Below, in pieces: positions 27,575 to 38,764 of a stretch of DNA of 51,860 nucleotides. The stretch spans positions 1-51,860 of the forward strand of contig JAAVIF010000014.1 in the NCBI GenBank assembly GCA_014799365.1, read 5' to 3'. The translations under genes and the position numbers were made by a program. The notes below the pieces were generated by a model. That model did not search any database. It saw nothing but the letters and a program-made list of their open reading frames with translations, and had not been told where the DNA came from. How positions within the stretch are numbered: position 1 is the stretch's first letter; each line of letters opens with the position of its first letter. Source of the DNA: Oscillospiraceae bacterium (GTDB lineage: Bacteria > Bacillota > Clostridia > Oscillospirales > Ruminococcaceae).

Positions 27575-27721
27575 TTTTAATCCACCTTTCCTCTGGAGGA
27601 AGTGTCGGTGACGAAGCCGCCGACACGACGGGTTTGAAAGAACCCTTTTTCGGTTATTTCAAACTGAGGTTCTTCCTTTCTGACATAACAACGGTTTTGC
27701 GTTTAGGAGCAATATCCGTTC

Positions 27722-27940
27722 TTACTTGGCTCTCCATGTAATTCTTCCCTTGGTCAGATCGTAAGGCGACATTTCGACCGTTACCTTATCGCCGGGAAGA
27801 ATACGAATATAATTCATACGCAGCTTACCGCTTACATGAGCCAGAATAACGTGACCGTTGGAAAGCTTAACGTTGAACATTGCGTTAGGCAACGCTTCCT
27901 GTATTATGCCTTCTACTTCGATTACATCTTCTTTGGACAA
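27722..27940 (-). CDS. infA: Translation initiation factor IF-1
   Basis: [53 protein letters not shown]. Confidence 0.98.
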   Translation of the reverse strand: MSKEDVIEVEGIIQEALPNAMFNVKLSNGHVILAHVSGKLRMNYIRILPGDKVTVEMSPYDLTKGRITWRAK

Positions 27941-28100
27941 GCTATGATCATTCCTTTCCTTGGGTTAATTCAGCAGCCTTGATCGGTTTAAAGCAATCGT
28001 TATTATCAATTATAACACGACCGCTTTAAAAATTTTGCCGTTTTTTGCGAATGATAAGCGGAATTAGCGGCTTGATCATTTCCATGGCGATGCTTTGCTT

Positions 28101-28343
28101 TTAAGCAGATAAGCTTTTGAGAAAAGCTCTCAGCTTTTTATCTGTCAGCTGCTCCAAATCAATAGTATAATTGGTTTTTTGCAGATGCTTAGGATTTTTG
28201 CGTTTCGGTCGTTCAAGCGGACGTTCCTTTCCGTCGGCCACGATAACGAAATCCTTTTCCTCATCAACGCCGACCACCGCCATAAAATAGCCCTTGTCGC
28301 GTCCCGCCTTGCTGATGACCACATATCCTGTTTTAAATTCCAT
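28101..28343 (-). CDS. KOW domain RNA-binding protein (L14e-like)
   Basis: GYVVISKAGRDKGYFMAVVGVDEEKDFVIVADGKERPLERPKRKNPKHL between map and infA. Confidence 0.85.
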   Translation of the reverse strand: MEFKTGYVVISKAGRDKGYFMAVVGVDEEKDFVIVADGKERPLERPKRKNPKHLQKTNYTIDLEQLTDKKLRAFLKSLSA

Positions 28344-28374
28344 AAATTTTAAGTTACTGTAAATTTTGTTTTGA

Positions 28375-29130
28375 TCAGTGGCTTGGCAGCGTTAAAATCA
28401 TCGGCTTGCTTTCGGTGATCAATATGGTGTGTTCAAAGTGAGCGGACATTTTGCCGTTGGCCTCAACTACCGTCCAGTTGTCGCTTAAGACCTTTACCTG
28501 ATCGGTGGTCTGATTCACCATGGGCTCGATCGCGATTGTCATTCCGGGGATCAAACGCGGACCTCTTCCGGGTTTTCCGAAATTCGGCACCTCCGGGTCC
28601 TCGTGCATTTCACGCCCTACACCGTGTCCGATGTATTTTTTTACAACGCAGTAGCCCGCGCCCTCGACATACGTCTGAACGGCGTTGCTTATATCGCCTA
28701 CTCTGTTTCCCTTGACCGCCTGCTCTATCCCTTTGTAAAGAGCCGTTTCCGTGGCTTGCAGCAGTCTTTCCGTCTCGTCGCTTATTGTGCCGATACGGAA
28801 GGTCTTGGTATTGTCTCCCATGTAACCGTCCAGCTCGGCAACTATATCGCAGGAAATAATATCTCCCTCTTTAAGAATTTTCTTCTTGGAGGGTATACCG
28901 TGAATAAGCTCCTCGTTTACCGAAAAACAGTTGTGTCCGGGAAAACCGCCGTAGCCCTTACAGGGGGAATGACCTCCCTTTGAAACGATAAAATCGTTAA
29001 CGATCCTGTCCAGCTCCCATGTGGAAATCCCCGCCACCGCGTTTTTGCCCGCAAGCTCCAGTGCCTGTGCCGCAAGCTCTCCCGCCTTTATCATCTTCGG
29101 GATCTCCTTAACGGATTTTACCTGTATCAT
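28375..29130 (-). CDS. map: Type I methionine aminopeptidase
   Basis: HGIPSKKKILKEGDIISCDI, GHGVGREMHEDPEVPNFG; start MIQVKSVKEI at 29130. Confidence 0.96.
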   Translation of the reverse strand: MIQVKSVKEIPKMIKAGELAAQALELAGKNAVAGISTWELDRIVNDFIVSKGGHSPCKGYGGFPGHNCFSVNEELIHGIPSKKKILKEGDIISCDIVAELDGYMGDNTKTFRIGTISDETERLLQATETALYKGIEQAVKGNRVGDISNAVQTYVEGAGYCVVKKYIGHGVGREMHEDPEVPNFGKPGRGPRLIPGMTIAIEPMVNQTTDQVKVLSDNWTVVEANGKMSAHFEHTILITESKPMILTLPSH

Positions 29131-29131
29131 C

Positions 29132-29764
29132 TTAACCCTCGATTGCCGCCAAGGTAAGCTTTGCGGTATCGGCGATCTCATTCTGTCCGTTTACCGTTAC
29201 GAGAATACCTTTTTCCTCGTAATAGCCCTTTAAAGGAGCCGTTTTCTCACGATAGGTCTCCAGTCTTGACAAAACCGTTTCGGGTTTGTCGTCAACACGC
29301 TGAACGACCTTTGCCCCGCAAGCGTCGCAAACGCCCTCGACCTTGGTGGGTTTATGCTCCAGATGATAGGAAGCACCGCAGCCCTCGCAAACTCTTCTGC
29401 CTGACATACGGGCAATTATTTTTTCGTCGGGAACGTTTATTTCGATAACCTTATCGATTTTTACTCCCATTGCCTCAAGAGCCTCAGCCTGCTCCACCGT
29501 TCTGGGGAAGCCGTCGAGAATAAAGCCTTTTTTACAGTCGTCCTGTGCGATTCTGTCCTTTAAAATACCGATAACAATATCGTCGGGAACCAAATCGCCC
29601 CTGTCCATGCGCTCCTTTGCGGCAAGACCGGCGGGAGTACCGTTCTTTACGGCCTCACGCAGCATATTGCCCGTAGAGATAGCGGGAATACCGAGCTTAT
29701 CGCATACGATCTCCGCCTGTGTGCCCTTGCCCGCTCCGGGTGCGCCTAAAAATATAAGATTCAT
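29132..29764 (-). CDS. adk: Adenylate kinase (zinc-lid type)
   Basis: MNLIFLGAPGAGKGTQAE; CEGCGASYHLEHKP...CDACG. Confidence 0.98.
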   Translation of the reverse strand: MNLIFLGAPGAGKGTQAEIVCDKLGIPAISTGNMLREAVKNGTPAGLAAKERMDRGDLVPDDIVIGILKDRIAQDDCKKGFILDGFPRTVEQAEALEAMGVKIDKVIEINVPDEKIIARMSGRRVCEGCGASYHLEHKPTKVEGVCDACGAKVVQRVDDKPETVLSRLETYREKTAPLKGYYEEKGILVTVNGQNEIADTAKLTLAAIEG

Positions 29765-29819
29765 AATGCAATACTCCTTTTTAAATCACCTGTTGTGGGT
29801 TTATACAACTTTTTTCGGT

Positions 29820-31121
29820 TTATTCCAAGAAGCCCTTGTGATGACGCATCATCATCTGGCTTTCCAGCGAGCGTACCGTTTCAAGCGAAACGCCTACTAC
29901 GATAAGGATCGTCGTACCGCCGAGGGAAAGTCCCTGGATACCGCTGAGATTTTGGAAAATAATCGGGAAAATTGCTATGAAGCCGAGGAAGATCGCGCCG
30001 ATAAGCGTAACCTTCGACAGCGAGTTGTTGATAAAGTCCGCCGTGGGCTGTCCGGGTCTGTAACCGGGGATAGCACCGTTGTTTTTCTTAAGATCGTTGG
30101 CGATCTGTATCGGATTATACTGGATAGCTACATAGAAGTAGTTGAAGCCGATGATCAGGACAAAGTAAAGAACCGCGTACAACCAGCTTGAAGTGCTGAA
30201 CAGTCTTACAAATCCGTCCCAGAAGCTTGTACCCGTACCGTCTATTCCAAAGAAGAAGCAAATCGTTGAGGGAAGAGACATAATGGACATTGCAAAGATG
30301 ATAGGCATAACGCCCGACATTGCAACCTTAATGGGAATGTAGGAGGACTGGCCGCCGTACATTTTTCTTCCGACAACGCGCTTGGCGTACTGAACGGGAA
30401 TTTTTCTCTCCGCGTTGGTCATTAAAACAACCAGTGTTATCATTGCAACATAAATTACAAGGATAATGGGAACGAAGATCGCGTTTTTAATATCAGTCTG
30501 AATGGTATTGAACAAGCCGATAATGTCGCTTGGAATACGTGATACGATACCCGCGAAGAGTATCATGGAAATACCGTTTCCGATACCCTTTTCGCTTATC
30601 TGGTCACCCAGCCATATGATCAGGGACGCGCCCGCAACAAAGCAGCCTACTATCGCGATAGCCGCAAGCACTCCCACAAAGCCGTCCGTGTACTTTACTA
30701 CTCCGCCGTTGCGCAGAGTGATATAGAACGCGACCGCTTGGAAAATTGCCAAGCCCAATGCAACCAGCTTGTTGATTTTGTTCAGCTTTTTTCTGCCCTC
30801 GTCGCCTTCCTTTGCCAAACGCTCCAACGGCTTTATCGCAACCGTTAAGAGCTGAATGATAATGGAAGCGTTGATATAGGGTGTGATTGACATTGCGAAC
30901 AAGGTACCGTTACTCAGCGAGCCGCCCGTCATCTGATCCCAGTAGGAAAACAGACTTCCGTTTCCGCTGTCCATTCCCAATACCGATGAAATACGGTCGG
31001 TGTCGAGAAAAGGAACAAATATACTTGCTCCCAAACGGAAAATCAAAATGATCAGCAAGGTGTATAATATTTTTTTCCGCAAATCGGCGAGCTTCCAAGC
31101 GTTTCGGAAAACTTCAAACAT
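29820..31121 (-). CDS. secY: Preprotein translocase subunit SecY
   Basis: Ten-TM protein; RLGASIFVPFLDT..., GIGNGISMILFAGI, order rplO-secY-adk. Confidence 0.98.
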   Translation of the reverse strand: MFEVFRNAWKLADLRKKILYTLLIILIFRLGASIFVPFLDTDRISSVLGMDSGNGSLFSYWDQMTGGSLSNGTLFAMSITPYINASIIIQLLTVAIKPLERLAKEGDEGRKKLNKINKLVALGLAIFQAVAFYITLRNGGVVKYTDGFVGVLAAIAIVGCFVAGASLIIWLGDQISEKGIGNGISMILFAGIVSRIPSDIIGLFNTIQTDIKNAIFVPIILVIYVAMITLVVLMTNAERKIPVQYAKRVVGRKMYGGQSSYIPIKVAMSGVMPIIFAMSIMSLPSTICFFFGIDGTGTSFWDGFVRLFSTSSWLYAVLYFVLIIGFNYFYVAIQYNPIQIANDLKKNNGAIPGYRPGQPTADFINNSLSKVTLIGAIFLGFIAIFPIIFQNLSGIQGLSLGGTTILIVVGVSLETVRSLESQMMMRHHKGFLE

Positions 31122-31567
31122 TAGATCACCTCAGCCTTTCCGCCTGCGCTTTCAATCTTGGATTTTGCGCTCTCGGAAAACTTGGCTGCCTTAACTGTCA
31201 ATGACTTGGTGATTTCGCCTCTGCCGAGAACCTTAACACCGTCAAAGGTCTTTTTGAGAAGTCCCGCTTCTACGATAGCTGCTTCGTCGATCACTGCGCC
31301 GTTATCAAACTTTGCTTCAAGGTCGGACACGTTTACGGTAGCGTAAACGGTAGCAAAATTCTTGTTATTGAACCCGCGCTTAGGAATACGCATGGCAAGC
31401 TTGGTCTGACCGCCTTCAAAGCCGGGCTTAACGCCGCCGCCCGAACGAGCCCACTGACCCTTGTGACCCTTGCCCGATGTCTTGCCCCAGCCTGAACCGT
31501 GTCCGCGACCGATGCGCTTAACTTCTCTGTTGGAGCCGGGTGCGGGGGATAATTCGTGTAGCTTCAT
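31121..31567 (-). CDS. rplO: 50S ribosomal protein L15
   Basis: [38 protein letters not shown]. Confidence 0.98.
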   Translation of the reverse strand: MKLHELSPAPGSNREVKRIGRGHGSGWGKTSGKGHKGQWARSGGGVKPGFEGGQTKLAMRIPKRGFNNKNFATVYATVNVSDLEAKFDNGAVIDEAAIVEAGLLKKTFDGVKVLGRGEITKSLTVKAAKFSESAKSKIESAGGKAEVI

Positions 31568-31595
31568 TTTTAAGCTCTCCTTTCCAATGAAATTG

Positions 31596-31772
31596 TTATT
31601 CGTCAGTGACCTCGATTAAATAACCGATGGTCTTGATTTTGCCGTTAGTTGCCGCATTGTCGGGCTGAACCGTGGTATCGCCGATCTTGTGAAGACCGAG
31701 GGAATTAGCTGTGGCGATATGACTGTCCTTGCGGCCGATCAATGATTTGACAAGCTTTATTTTCTTAGCCAT
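31596..31772 (-). CDS. rpmD: 50S ribosomal protein L30
   Basis: Translated by hand (absent from ORF track): [58 protein letters not shown]. Confidence 0.97.
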   Translation of the reverse strand: MAKKIKLVKSLIGRKDSHIATANSLGLHKIGDTTVQPDNAATNGKIKTIGYLIEVTDE

Positions 31773-31805
31773 TTCAATGACTCCTTTCGTGACTTTCCTT
31801 CAGCT

Positions 31806-32306
31806 TTAGTTGAAGATCTCCTTAACAGTCTTGCCTCTTAAAGCTGCAACCTGCTCGGCATCTCTGAGAGATGTAAGACCCGCCATTGTAGCTCTTACTA
31901 CGTTGCAGGGGTTATTGGAACGAAGAGACTTTGTTCTGATGTTCTTGATTCCCGCCATTTCGATTACGGAACGAACGGGACCGCCTGCGATAACTCCGGT
32001 ACCTTCGGGAGCGGGCTTCATAAGAACCGCGCCTGCACCGAACTTGCCTATAACCTCATGGGGAATTGTGGTACCCTTAAGAGAAATTTTAACAAGATTC
32101 TTCTTTGCGTCCTCGATTCCCTTGCGGATAGCGTCGGGAACTTCGTTGGACTTACCCATACCGAAGCCTACGATTCCGTTTCCGTCGCCAACAACAACAA
32201 GTGCGCTGAACTTCATGATACGTCCGCCCTGAACGGTCTTGCTGACTCTGTTAATGGCAACGACCTTTTCGGAAAGCTCCAGTTTTGATGCGTCTATAAG
32301 TGCCAA
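31806..32306 (-). CDS. rpsE: 30S ribosomal protein S5
   Basis: [32 protein letters not shown]. Confidence 0.98.
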   Translation of the reverse strand: MALIDASKLELSEKVVAINRVSKTVQGGRIMKFSALVVVGDGNGIVGFGMGKSNEVPDAIRKGIEDAKKNLVKISLKGTTIPHEVIGKFGAGAVLMKPAPEGTGVIAGGPVRSVIEMAGIKNIRTKSLRSNNPCNVVRATMAGLTSLRDAEQVAALRGKTVKEIFN

Positions 32307-32322
32307 AATTTTTTCCTCCTTC

Positions 32323-32682
32323 TTAGAAATTCAATCCGCCTTCACGAGCACCCTCTGCGAGTGCCGCTACTCTGCCGTGATATACATAACCGGAACGGTC
32401 GAATACTACGTCGGCGATTCCCTTAGCCTTTGCCTTTTCCGCAAGAGCGAGACCGATCTTTTTAGCAGCCTCAACATTGCCGCCGAAGCCCTCGAAGCCC
32501 TTATCCATGGTGGAAGCGGAGCAAAGTGTTACGCCCGCCACATCGTCGATAAGCTGCGCATAAATGTGCTTTGCGGAACGGAAAACGTTAAGGCGGGGGC
32601 AATTGGAGGTGCCGCTTACCTTGCTGCGGACTCTCTTATGACGCTTAATTCTGTTTTCCTTTTTATCGATAATCTTTTTCAT
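32323..32682 (-). CDS. rplR: 50S ribosomal protein L18
   Basis: [34 protein letters not shown]. Confidence 0.98.
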   Translation of the reverse strand: MKKIIDKKENRIKRHKRVRSKVSGTSNCPRLNVFRSAKHIYAQLIDDVAGVTLCSASTMDKGFEGFGGNVEAAKKIGLALAEKAKAKGIADVVFDRSGYVYHGRVAALAEGAREGGLNF

Positions 32683-32699
32683 TCTTTTTTACGCCTCCC

Positions 32700-33245
32700 T
32701 TACTTCTTGCCCTTAGCGGCTTTGCCTTCCTTGCGGCGGATTACTTCGTCGGCGTACTTGATGCCCTTGCCCTTGTAGGGTTCGGGAGGACGTATGCCGC
32801 GTACTTCTGCTGCAAACTGGCCAACCTTCTGCTTGTCAATGCCCTTGATAATGATCTGGTTAGGCTGAGGAGCTTCTATTGTAATGTCCTCTGTATCGGA
32901 TACTACAACGGGGTGAGAGAAGCCGAGAGTAAGGTTCAGGTCCTTGCCCTGCTTCTGGCATCTGTAACCGACGCCGTTGATTTCCAATGTCTTGGAAAAT
33001 CCGTTTGTAACGCCTTCGATCATGTTAGCGATAAGGGTTCTTGTAAGTCCGTGGAGCGCACGGTTTTCCGCTTCGTCGTCGGGACGGGTAACATGTACCT
33101 CGGCACCGTCAACCGTTACGGTCATCTGGGGCTTAAACTCCTTTGTAAGAGTGCCCTTGGGTCCTTTTACTGTAACTGCATTGCCGTCAACCTTAACTTC
33201 AACGCCGGCAGGAACAGCAATAGGCTTTCTACCAATTCTTGACAT
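32700..33245 (-). CDS. rplF: 50S ribosomal protein L6
   Basis: [31 protein letters not shown]; start at 33245. Confidence 0.98.
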   Translation of the reverse strand: MSRIGRKPIAVPAGVEVKVDGNAVTVKGPKGTLTKEFKPQMTVTVDGAEVHVTRPDDEAENRALHGLTRTLIANMIEGVTNGFSKTLEINGVGYRCQKQGKDLNLTLGFSHPVVVSDTEDITIEAPQPNQIIIKGIDKQKVGQFAAEVRGIRPPEPYKGKGIKYADEVIRRKEGKAAKGKK

Positions 33246-33258
33246 ATTCTGTTCCTCC

Positions 33259-33657
33259 TTACCATACAAACGCAAGGACTTCGCCGCCAACGTGAGCCGC
33301 TCTTGCCGCTCTGTCGGTCATAACGCCCTTGGAGGTGGAAACTATTGCGATTCCCAGACCTTTCATTACCTTGGGCATATCCTTGCTGTTCGAGTAAATT
33401 CTTAAACCGGGCTTGCTGACTCTGCGCAGTCCCGTAATAACCTGCTGCTTGTTCTCGGTATACTTAAGTGTGATTCTGATGATACCCTGCTTGTTGTCCT
33501 CGATAACACGGAAGTTCTTGATGTAGCCTTCGTCCACAAGGATCTGCGCGATCTGCTTCTTCATGTTGGAGCAGGGAATATCAACAGACGGGTGCTTCGC
33601 AGAGTTTGCATTGCGTATTCTGGTGAGCATATCTGCGATTGTATCGGTGATCTGCAT
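33259..33657 (-). CDS. rpsH: 30S ribosomal protein S8
   Basis: [22 protein letters not shown]. Confidence 0.98.
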   Translation of the reverse strand: MQITDTIADMLTRIRNANSAKHPSVDIPCSNMKKQIAQILVDEGYIKNFRVIEDNKQGIIRITLKYTENKQQVITGLRRVSKPGLRIYSNSKDMPKVMKGLGIAIVSTSKGVMTDRAARAAHVGGEVLAFVW

Positions 33658-33783
33658 CTTTATGCGTCCTCCTATATAATAGAGATCGGAAATCGGTAGT
33701 TAGCCGCAGCGGGTGCGGAAGCCGTTACCCCGCGTCTGAGGGAAATCAACCGCCCGTTTGGCTCTTGCCGTTTCAGGTTTAAT

Positions 33784-33969
33784 TTACCAGCTTGCTTTCT
33801 TGACGCCGGGAATCTGTCCCTTGTAAGCAAGCTCTCTAAAGCAAATTCTGCAAATTCCATACTTACGGAGGTAAGCATGAGGTCTGCCGCAAAGCTTGCA
33901 TCTGTTGTAAGCTCTTGTGGAGTACTTTGCAGGACGCTGCTGCTTTGCAATCATTGATTTCTTTGCCAT
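33784..33969 (-). CDS. rpsN: 30S ribosomal protein S14 type Z
   Basis: [48 protein letters not shown]. Confidence 0.98.
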   Translation of the reverse strand: MAKKSMIAKQQRPAKYSTRAYNRCKLCGRPHAYLRKYGICRICFRELAYKGQIPGVKKASW

Positions 33970-33986
33970 TTCTTAGTATCCTTTCG

Positions 33987-34526
33987 TTACTTAGAGAAGG
34001 GCGCGCCCATAAGGGTCAGCAGCTCTCTCGCTTCCTCGTCTGTGTTGGCGGTGGTTACGAAGTTGATGTCCATGCCGCGGATCTGATCGATCTTTTCGTA
34101 ATCAATTTCAGGGAAAATAAGCTGTTCCTTAACGCCTACGCTGTAATTTCCTCTGCCGTCAAAGCTGTTGGGGTTGATACCTCTGAAGTCACGTACACGG
34201 GGCAATGCAACATTAAAGAAACGATCCAGAAATTCGTACATGGATTCGCCTCTTAAGGTTACCTTAACGCCGATGATGTTGCCCTCACGAAGCTTGAAGT
34301 TAGCGATAGCCTTCTTAGCCTTGCAGATAACGGGCTTCTGACCTGTTATGGCGGAAAGATCGGCCATGATCGCGTCAACCTTCTTGTGGTCGTCCTTTGC
34401 TTCGCCGCAAGCTACGTTCACAACGATCTTGTCAAGCTTGGGAACCTGCATAACGCTCTTGTAGCCAAACTTCTTGAACAGTGCGGGAGCAACGTTTTCC
34501 TTATAGTAGGTTTTCATTGTTGACAT
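33987..34526 (-). CDS. rplE: 50S ribosomal protein L5
   Basis: [36 protein letters not shown]. Confidence 0.98.
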   Translation of the reverse strand: MSTMKTYYKENVAPALFKKFGYKSVMQVPKLDKIVVNVACGEAKDDHKKVDAIMADLSAITGQKPVICKAKKAIANFKLREGNIIGVKVTLRGESMYEFLDRFFNVALPRVRDFRGINPNSFDGRGNYSVGVKEQLIFPEIDYEKIDQIRGMDINFVTTANTDEEARELLTLMGAPFSK

Positions 34527-34644
34527 AATTTTTTCTCCTTACTGCGGGTGACAGCAGGAAGTTACCTTATCCTGCCCCTTCACCTGAGTTTATTGAAAAG
34601 AGTTTGTTTTAGATTTTCAGGTACTGTCTCGCCTTGGCTTCAGA

Positions 34645-34959
34645 TTAAAGCTCCGCGCCGCAGTGCTTGCAAACTCTTACCTTTTTGTCTCCGTTGATTT
34701 TGTGTCCGACTCTGGTAGCCTTGTTGCACTTGGGGCATACAGGCATTACCTTGCAGGCATAAAGAGGACCCTCGGCCTTAACGATTCCGCCGAGCTCGCC
34801 CTGTCTTCTGGGCTTAACATGCTTAGTTACCATGTTTCTGCCCTCGACGATAACCTTGCCCTCAGAGGGGGAGATTTCCAGAACCTTGCCCTTTTTGCCC
34901 TTGTCCTTGCCGGAAATAATCATTACTTCGTCGCCTTTTTTAACGTGTAAAGTGTTCAT
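34645..34959 (-). CDS. rplX: 50S ribosomal protein L24
   Basis: HVKKGDEVMIISGKDKGKKGKVL...CPKCNKATRVGHKINGDKKVRVCKHCGAEL. Confidence 0.98.
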   Translation of the reverse strand: MNTLHVKKGDEVMIISGKDKGKKGKVLEISPSEGKVIVEGRNMVTKHVKPRRQGELGGIVKAEGPLYACKVMPVCPKCNKATRVGHKINGDKKVRVCKHCGAEL

Positions 34960-34971
34960 TCCTGCTCCTCC

Positions 34972-35340
34972 TTAAAGTACTTCGGGAGCAAGGGAAAGGA
35001 TCTTCATATATTCCTTGTCACGAAGCTCTCTTGCCACAGGTCCGAAAATACGGGTTCCTCTGGGGTTTTTGTCTTCCTTGATCAAAACAGCTGCATTTTC
35101 GTCGAAACGAATATAAGTGCCGTCATCACGTCTAACGCCTGTCGCGCTGCGAACGATAACGCATTTTACAACGTCACCCTTCTTAACTGTGCCGCCGGGA
35201 GCTGCTTTTTTAACGGAAGCCACAACTACGTCGCCGATATTGGCGTACTTTCTGCGTGTGCCGCCCAGCACTCTGATGCACATAAGCTCTTTCGCGCCTG
35301 TGTTATCAGCCACTTTAAGGCGTGTCTGCATTTGTATCAT
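34972..35340 (-). CDS. rplN: 50S ribosomal protein L14
   Basis: [27 protein letters not shown]. Confidence 0.98.
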   Translation of the reverse strand: MIQMQTRLKVADNTGAKELMCIRVLGGTRRKYANIGDVVVASVKKAAPGGTVKKGDVVKCVIVRSATGVRRDDGTYIRFDENAAVLIKEDKNPRGTRIFGPVARELRDKEYMKILSLAPEVL

Positions 35341-35361
35341 TGGTTTTTACTCCTTCCGTTA

Positions 35362-35622
35362 TTATTTAGATCTCTCAAGCACTTCAACAAGTCTCCATCT
35401 CTTGTCCTTGGAGAGAGGTCTTGTTTCCATGATCTTAACCTTATCGCCTACGTTGCAGGTATTTTCCTCATCGTGAGCTTTAAGCTTAATGGTGCGCTTG
35501 ATGATCTTCTTGTACAAGGGGTGGCGAACATTGTCCTTTAATGCTACTACGACGGTTTTATCCATCTTGTTGCTTACTACAACGCCAACTCTTGTTTTTC
35601 TAAGGTTTCTTGTGTTTTCCAA
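35362..35622 (-). CDS. rpsQ: 30S ribosomal protein S17
   Basis: [32 protein letters not shown]. Confidence 0.98.
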   Translation of the reverse strand: MENTRNLRKTRVGVVVSNKMDKTVVVALKDNVRHPLYKKIIKRTIKLKAHDEENTCNVGDKVKIMETRPLSKDKRWRLVEVLERSK

Positions 35623-35639
35623 AGTTCGTTCCTCCCCTC

Positions 35640-35843
35640 TTACTTATTAGCTTCGATTTCGCGCTGGCGGCGAATCGTTTTTACAACTGCGATTTCCTTC
35701 TTAACCGCTTTGATCCTCATAGGATTTTCAAGACGGTTAACGGCAAGCTGAAAACGGAGGTTGAACAGTTCCTGTTTAAGCTCGGACTCACGTGTGTCAA
35801 GTTCTGCCGCGCTCAGCTCTTTGATTTCCTTTGTAGCCTTCAT
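35640..35843 (-). CDS. rpmC: 50S ribosomal protein L29
   Basis: [37 protein letters not shown]. Confidence 0.98.
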   Translation of the reverse strand: MKATKEIKELSAAELDTRESELKQELFNLRFQLAVNRLENPMRIKAVKKEIAVVKTIRRQREIEANK

Positions 35844-36265
35844 TACTGCTCTCCTCCTTCTTCCTTCTTAATGAACTTGCACTTGATGGGAAGCTTGTGC
35901 ATTGCAAGACGCATAGCTTCTCTTGCAACCTCTTCGCTTACTCCTGCAATTTCAAACATTACTCTGCCGGGCTTAACCACCGCTACCCAGTACTCGGGAG
36001 CACCTTTACCGGAACCCATACGGGTACCCATAGGCTTCTTGGTTACGGGCATATCGGGGAATATCTTGATCCAAACCTGACCGCCACGCTTGATATAACG
36101 GGTCATTGCGATACGGGCAGCCTCGATCTGGTTGCTGGTGATCCAAGCGGGCTCCATAGCCTGCAAACCGAAATCACCATAGCATACTACGTTACCACGT
36201 GTTGCTTTACCGGTCATACGACCTCTTTGCACTCTGCGGTGCTTAACTCTCTTAGGAAGCAGCAT
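35843..36265 (-). CDS. rplP: 50S ribosomal protein L16
   Basis: [25 protein letters not shown]. Confidence 0.98.
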   Translation of the reverse strand: MLLPKRVKHRRVQRGRMTGKATRGNVVCYGDFGLQAMEPAWITSNQIEAARIAMTRYIKRGGQVWIKIFPDMPVTKKPMGTRMGSGKGAPEYWVAVVKPGRVMFEIAGVSEEVAREAMRLAMHKLPIKCKFIKKEEGGEQ

Positions 36266-37041
36266 TACTCGTTACCTCCTTCTTTCTTCTCTGCTCTGGG
36301 TGCGGAATTTCTTCTGTCACCGCGGTTTGAACGGCGATTATCACGGTCGTCGCGATTGTCTCTTGCTTTTCTTGCGGGTCTCTCGGGCTTTCTTTCCTTG
36401 CCGATCTCGCCCTTAAGAACCTCGCCCTTGTACAGCCAAACCTTAACGCCGATAATACCGTAGGTAGTGCTTGCTCTTGCTACACCGTAGTCGATGTCGG
36501 CACGAAGTGTCTGAAGAGGAATTGTACCCTCATGATAGCTTTCGGTACGCGCGATTTCCGCACCGCCGAGTCTTCCGCTTACCTGAGTTTTGATACCCTT
36601 TGCACCGCACTTCATGGTACGGCCGATGCAGGATTTCATTGCTCTTCTGAAGCTTACACGGCCCTCAAGCTGAGAAGCGATGTTCTCTGCGATGAGCTGT
36701 GCGTTCATGTCGCGGTTCTTGACCTCGATAATATTGATGTTGACGGGCTTGCCCTTTGTCATCTTTTCAAGCTCTGTTCTGAGCTTTTCGATCTCCGCGC
36801 CCTTTTGTCCGATTACCATACCGGGCTGTGCGCAGTGAATGTGAATTTTTACTCTTGCGGCGTCACGCTCGATCTCAATGTCGGGAATGCCTGCCTTATA
36901 GAGCTTTTTCTTTAAAAACTCACGAATCTTAAAGTCTTCTACCAATGTGTCGCCGAAGGTTGCCTTACCCGCATACCAGCGAGAATCCCAATCCTTGATA
37001 ACACCCACTCTAAGACCGTGTGGATTAACCTTTTGTCCCAT
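36265..37041 (-). CDS. rpsC: 30S ribosomal protein S3
   Basis: [26 protein letters not shown]. Confidence 0.98.
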   Translation of the reverse strand: MGQKVNPHGLRVGVIKDWDSRWYAGKATFGDTLVEDFKIREFLKKKLYKAGIPDIEIERDAARVKIHIHCAQPGMVIGQKGAEIEKLRTELEKMTKGKPVNINIIEVKNRDMNAQLIAENIASQLEGRVSFRRAMKSCIGRTMKCGAKGIKTQVSGRLGGAEIARTESYHEGTIPLQTLRADIDYGVARASTTYGIIGVKVWLYKGEVLKGEIGKERKPERPARKARDNRDDRDNRRSNRGDRRNSAPRAEKKEGGNE

Positions 37042-37053
37042 TGTTATCCTCCC

Positions 37054-37389
37054 TTATTCTGCTTCCTTGACAACCAAAACGATGTTGGATGTTCTTTTTA
37101 AAATGCGGTGTGCGCTTCCCTTAGCGGCGGGTCTTATTCTTTTCAGTGTAACACCCTCGCCGCACCAGCACTCGGAAACGTAGCAGCTTCCTACGTCCAT
37201 GCTGTGGTTGTTCTCCGCGTTAGCCATAGCGGACTTGAGAAGCTTCATAAGCGGCTCGCTGGCAGCCTTGGGCGTCAGCTTTAACGTAGCCATAGCCACG
37301 TCGCAGGGCTTGTTTCTGATAAGATCAAGCACGATCTTCACCTTGCGGGGCGAAATACGAACGTGTTTGAGTTCTGCTCTTGCCTCCAT
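37054..37389 (-). CDS. rplV: 50S ribosomal protein L22
   Basis: AELKHVRISPRKVKIVLDLIRNKPCDVAMA. Confidence 0.98.
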   Translation of the reverse strand: MEARAELKHVRISPRKVKIVLDLIRNKPCDVAMATLKLTPKAASEPLMKLLKSAMANAENNHSMDVGSCYVSECWCGEGVTLKRIRPAAKGSAHRILKRTSNIVLVVKEAE

Positions 37390-37402
37390 ACGTTACTCCT
37401 CC

Positions 37403-37678
37403 TTACTTCTTTGTGGTCTTGCTTCCTACGTGACCCTTAAAGGTTCTTGTGGGAGCAAATTCGCCCAGCTTATGACCTACCATATCCTCGGTAACATAAA
37501 CGGGAACGTGTTTTCTGCCGTCGTGTACTGCAAATGTGTGTCCTACGAAATCGGGGAAGATTGTGCTTGAACGGCTCCAGGTCTTAAGGACTTTCTTTTC
37601 GCCTGCTTCGTTCATGGCAAGTACTCTTTTGTAGAGTGCTTCCTGCACGTAAGGTCCCTTCTTGATGCTTCTGCTCAT
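37403..37678 (-). CDS. rpsS: 30S ribosomal protein S19
   Basis: [20 protein letters not shown]...[15 protein letters not shown]. Confidence 0.98.
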   Translation of the reverse strand: MSRSIKKGPYVQEALYKRVLAMNEAGEKKVLKTWSRSSTIFPDFVGHTFAVHDGRKHVPVYVTEDMVGHKLGEFAPTRTFKGHVGSKTTKK

Positions 37679-37709
37679 GTTATATTTATCCTTTCAATTG
37701 CAAGTTAAT

Positions 37710-37796
37710 CGTACTTTTCGGCTTTGCCGAAAAGTACGTCCATTCCGTTTTGCGGACGCTGTCCGCAATTTCGCTTCGCGAAACCACTACATGGAC
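37710..37796. repeat. Multi-hairpin element between rpsS and rplB
   Basis: CGTACTTTTCGGC-TTT-GCCGAAAAGTACG, TTGCGGAC-GCT-GTCCGCAA, TTTCGC-TTC-GCGAAA, enclosed by GTCCAT...ATGGAC. Confidence 0.85.
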
Positions 37797-37913
37797 ACGT
37801 TTATTCACGCTCTTAAGCTGCGGTAATTACTTTTTTGTCATGCAGCCTGCGATAAACGCTTATTAACAATTGCGGTATTATTGTAATTGAGTTTTTTATG
37901 AATGAAGATCGGC

Positions 37914-38747
37914 TTACTTGCCGTTTCTTCTCTTGACAATGAACTTGTTTGTGCTGTTCTTTGTCTTGCGGGTCTTGTAACCCATAGCGGGCTTGCCCCA
38001 AGGTGTAACAGGGCCGGGTCTGCCGACAGGAGACTTACCTTCACCACCGCCGTGAGGGTGATCGTTGGGGTTCATTACGGAACCTCTTACGGTAGGTCTT
38101 ACGCCCATGTGACGGGTGCGTCCCGCTTTACCGATGTTTACGTTAGCGTGATCCGCGTTGGAAACGACGCCGATTGTAGCCATGCAGTTTTCGGGAACGT
38201 TGCGAAGCTCTCCGCTGGGAAGTCTTACCATTGCGTAGCCGTTTTCCTTAGCCATGAGCTGAGCCATGTTGCCTGCGGAACGTACGAGCTGCGCGCCCTT
38301 GCCGGGGTGAAGCTCAACGTTGTGGATAACGGTACCAACGGGGATATTGACCATAGGAAGCGCGTTGCCGGGCTTGATGTCCGCATCTGCGCCCGCTCTT
38401 ACCTTGTCGCCTACCTTAAGTCCCTCGGGAGCGATGATATATCTCTTCTCTCCGTCCTCGTATTTTACAAGAGCGATAAAAGCGGTTCTGTTGGGATCAT
38501 ACTCAAGGGTCATTACCTCTGCGTCCATGCCGAGCTTATTTCTCTTGAAGTCGATGATTCTGTACTTTCTTCTGTTTCCGCCGCCCTTATGTCTTACGGT
38601 GATTCTGCCGTAGCTGTTACGTCCCGAGTGCTTCTTGACTGTTTCAAGCAGACTCTTTTCGGGAGCAACCTTTGACAAACCGCTGTAATCAATAACAGTC
38701 ATGCCTCTGCGACCGGGGGTCACGGGCTTATAGGTTTTTATAGCCAT
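37914..38747 (-). CDS. rplB: 50S ribosomal protein L2
   Basis: [25 protein letters not shown]...[25 protein letters not shown]. Confidence 0.98.
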   Translation of the reverse strand: MAIKTYKPVTPGRRGMTVIDYSGLSKVAPEKSLLETVKKHSGRNSYGRITVRHKGGGNRRKYRIIDFKRNKLGMDAEVMTLEYDPNRTAFIALVKYEDGEKRYIIAPEGLKVGDKVRAGADADIKPGNALPMVNIPVGTVIHNVELHPGKGAQLVRSAGNMAQLMAKENGYAMVRLPSGELRNVPENCMATIGVVSNADHANVNIGKAGRTRHMGVRPTVRGSVMNPNDHPHGGGEGKSPVGRPGPVTPWGKPAMGYKTRKTKNSTNKFIVKRRNGK

Positions 38748-38764
38748 TTAATTCAACTCCTTAC

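Noticed and set aside
34645-34740. Zinc-ribbon tail (CPKC...CKHC) on L24 as a novelty
   Set aside because: This C-terminal Cys motif is common among bacterial L24 proteins.
37902-38675. 257-aa plus-strand ORF antisense to rplB
   Set aside because: Shadow ORF of L2; composition not protein-like.
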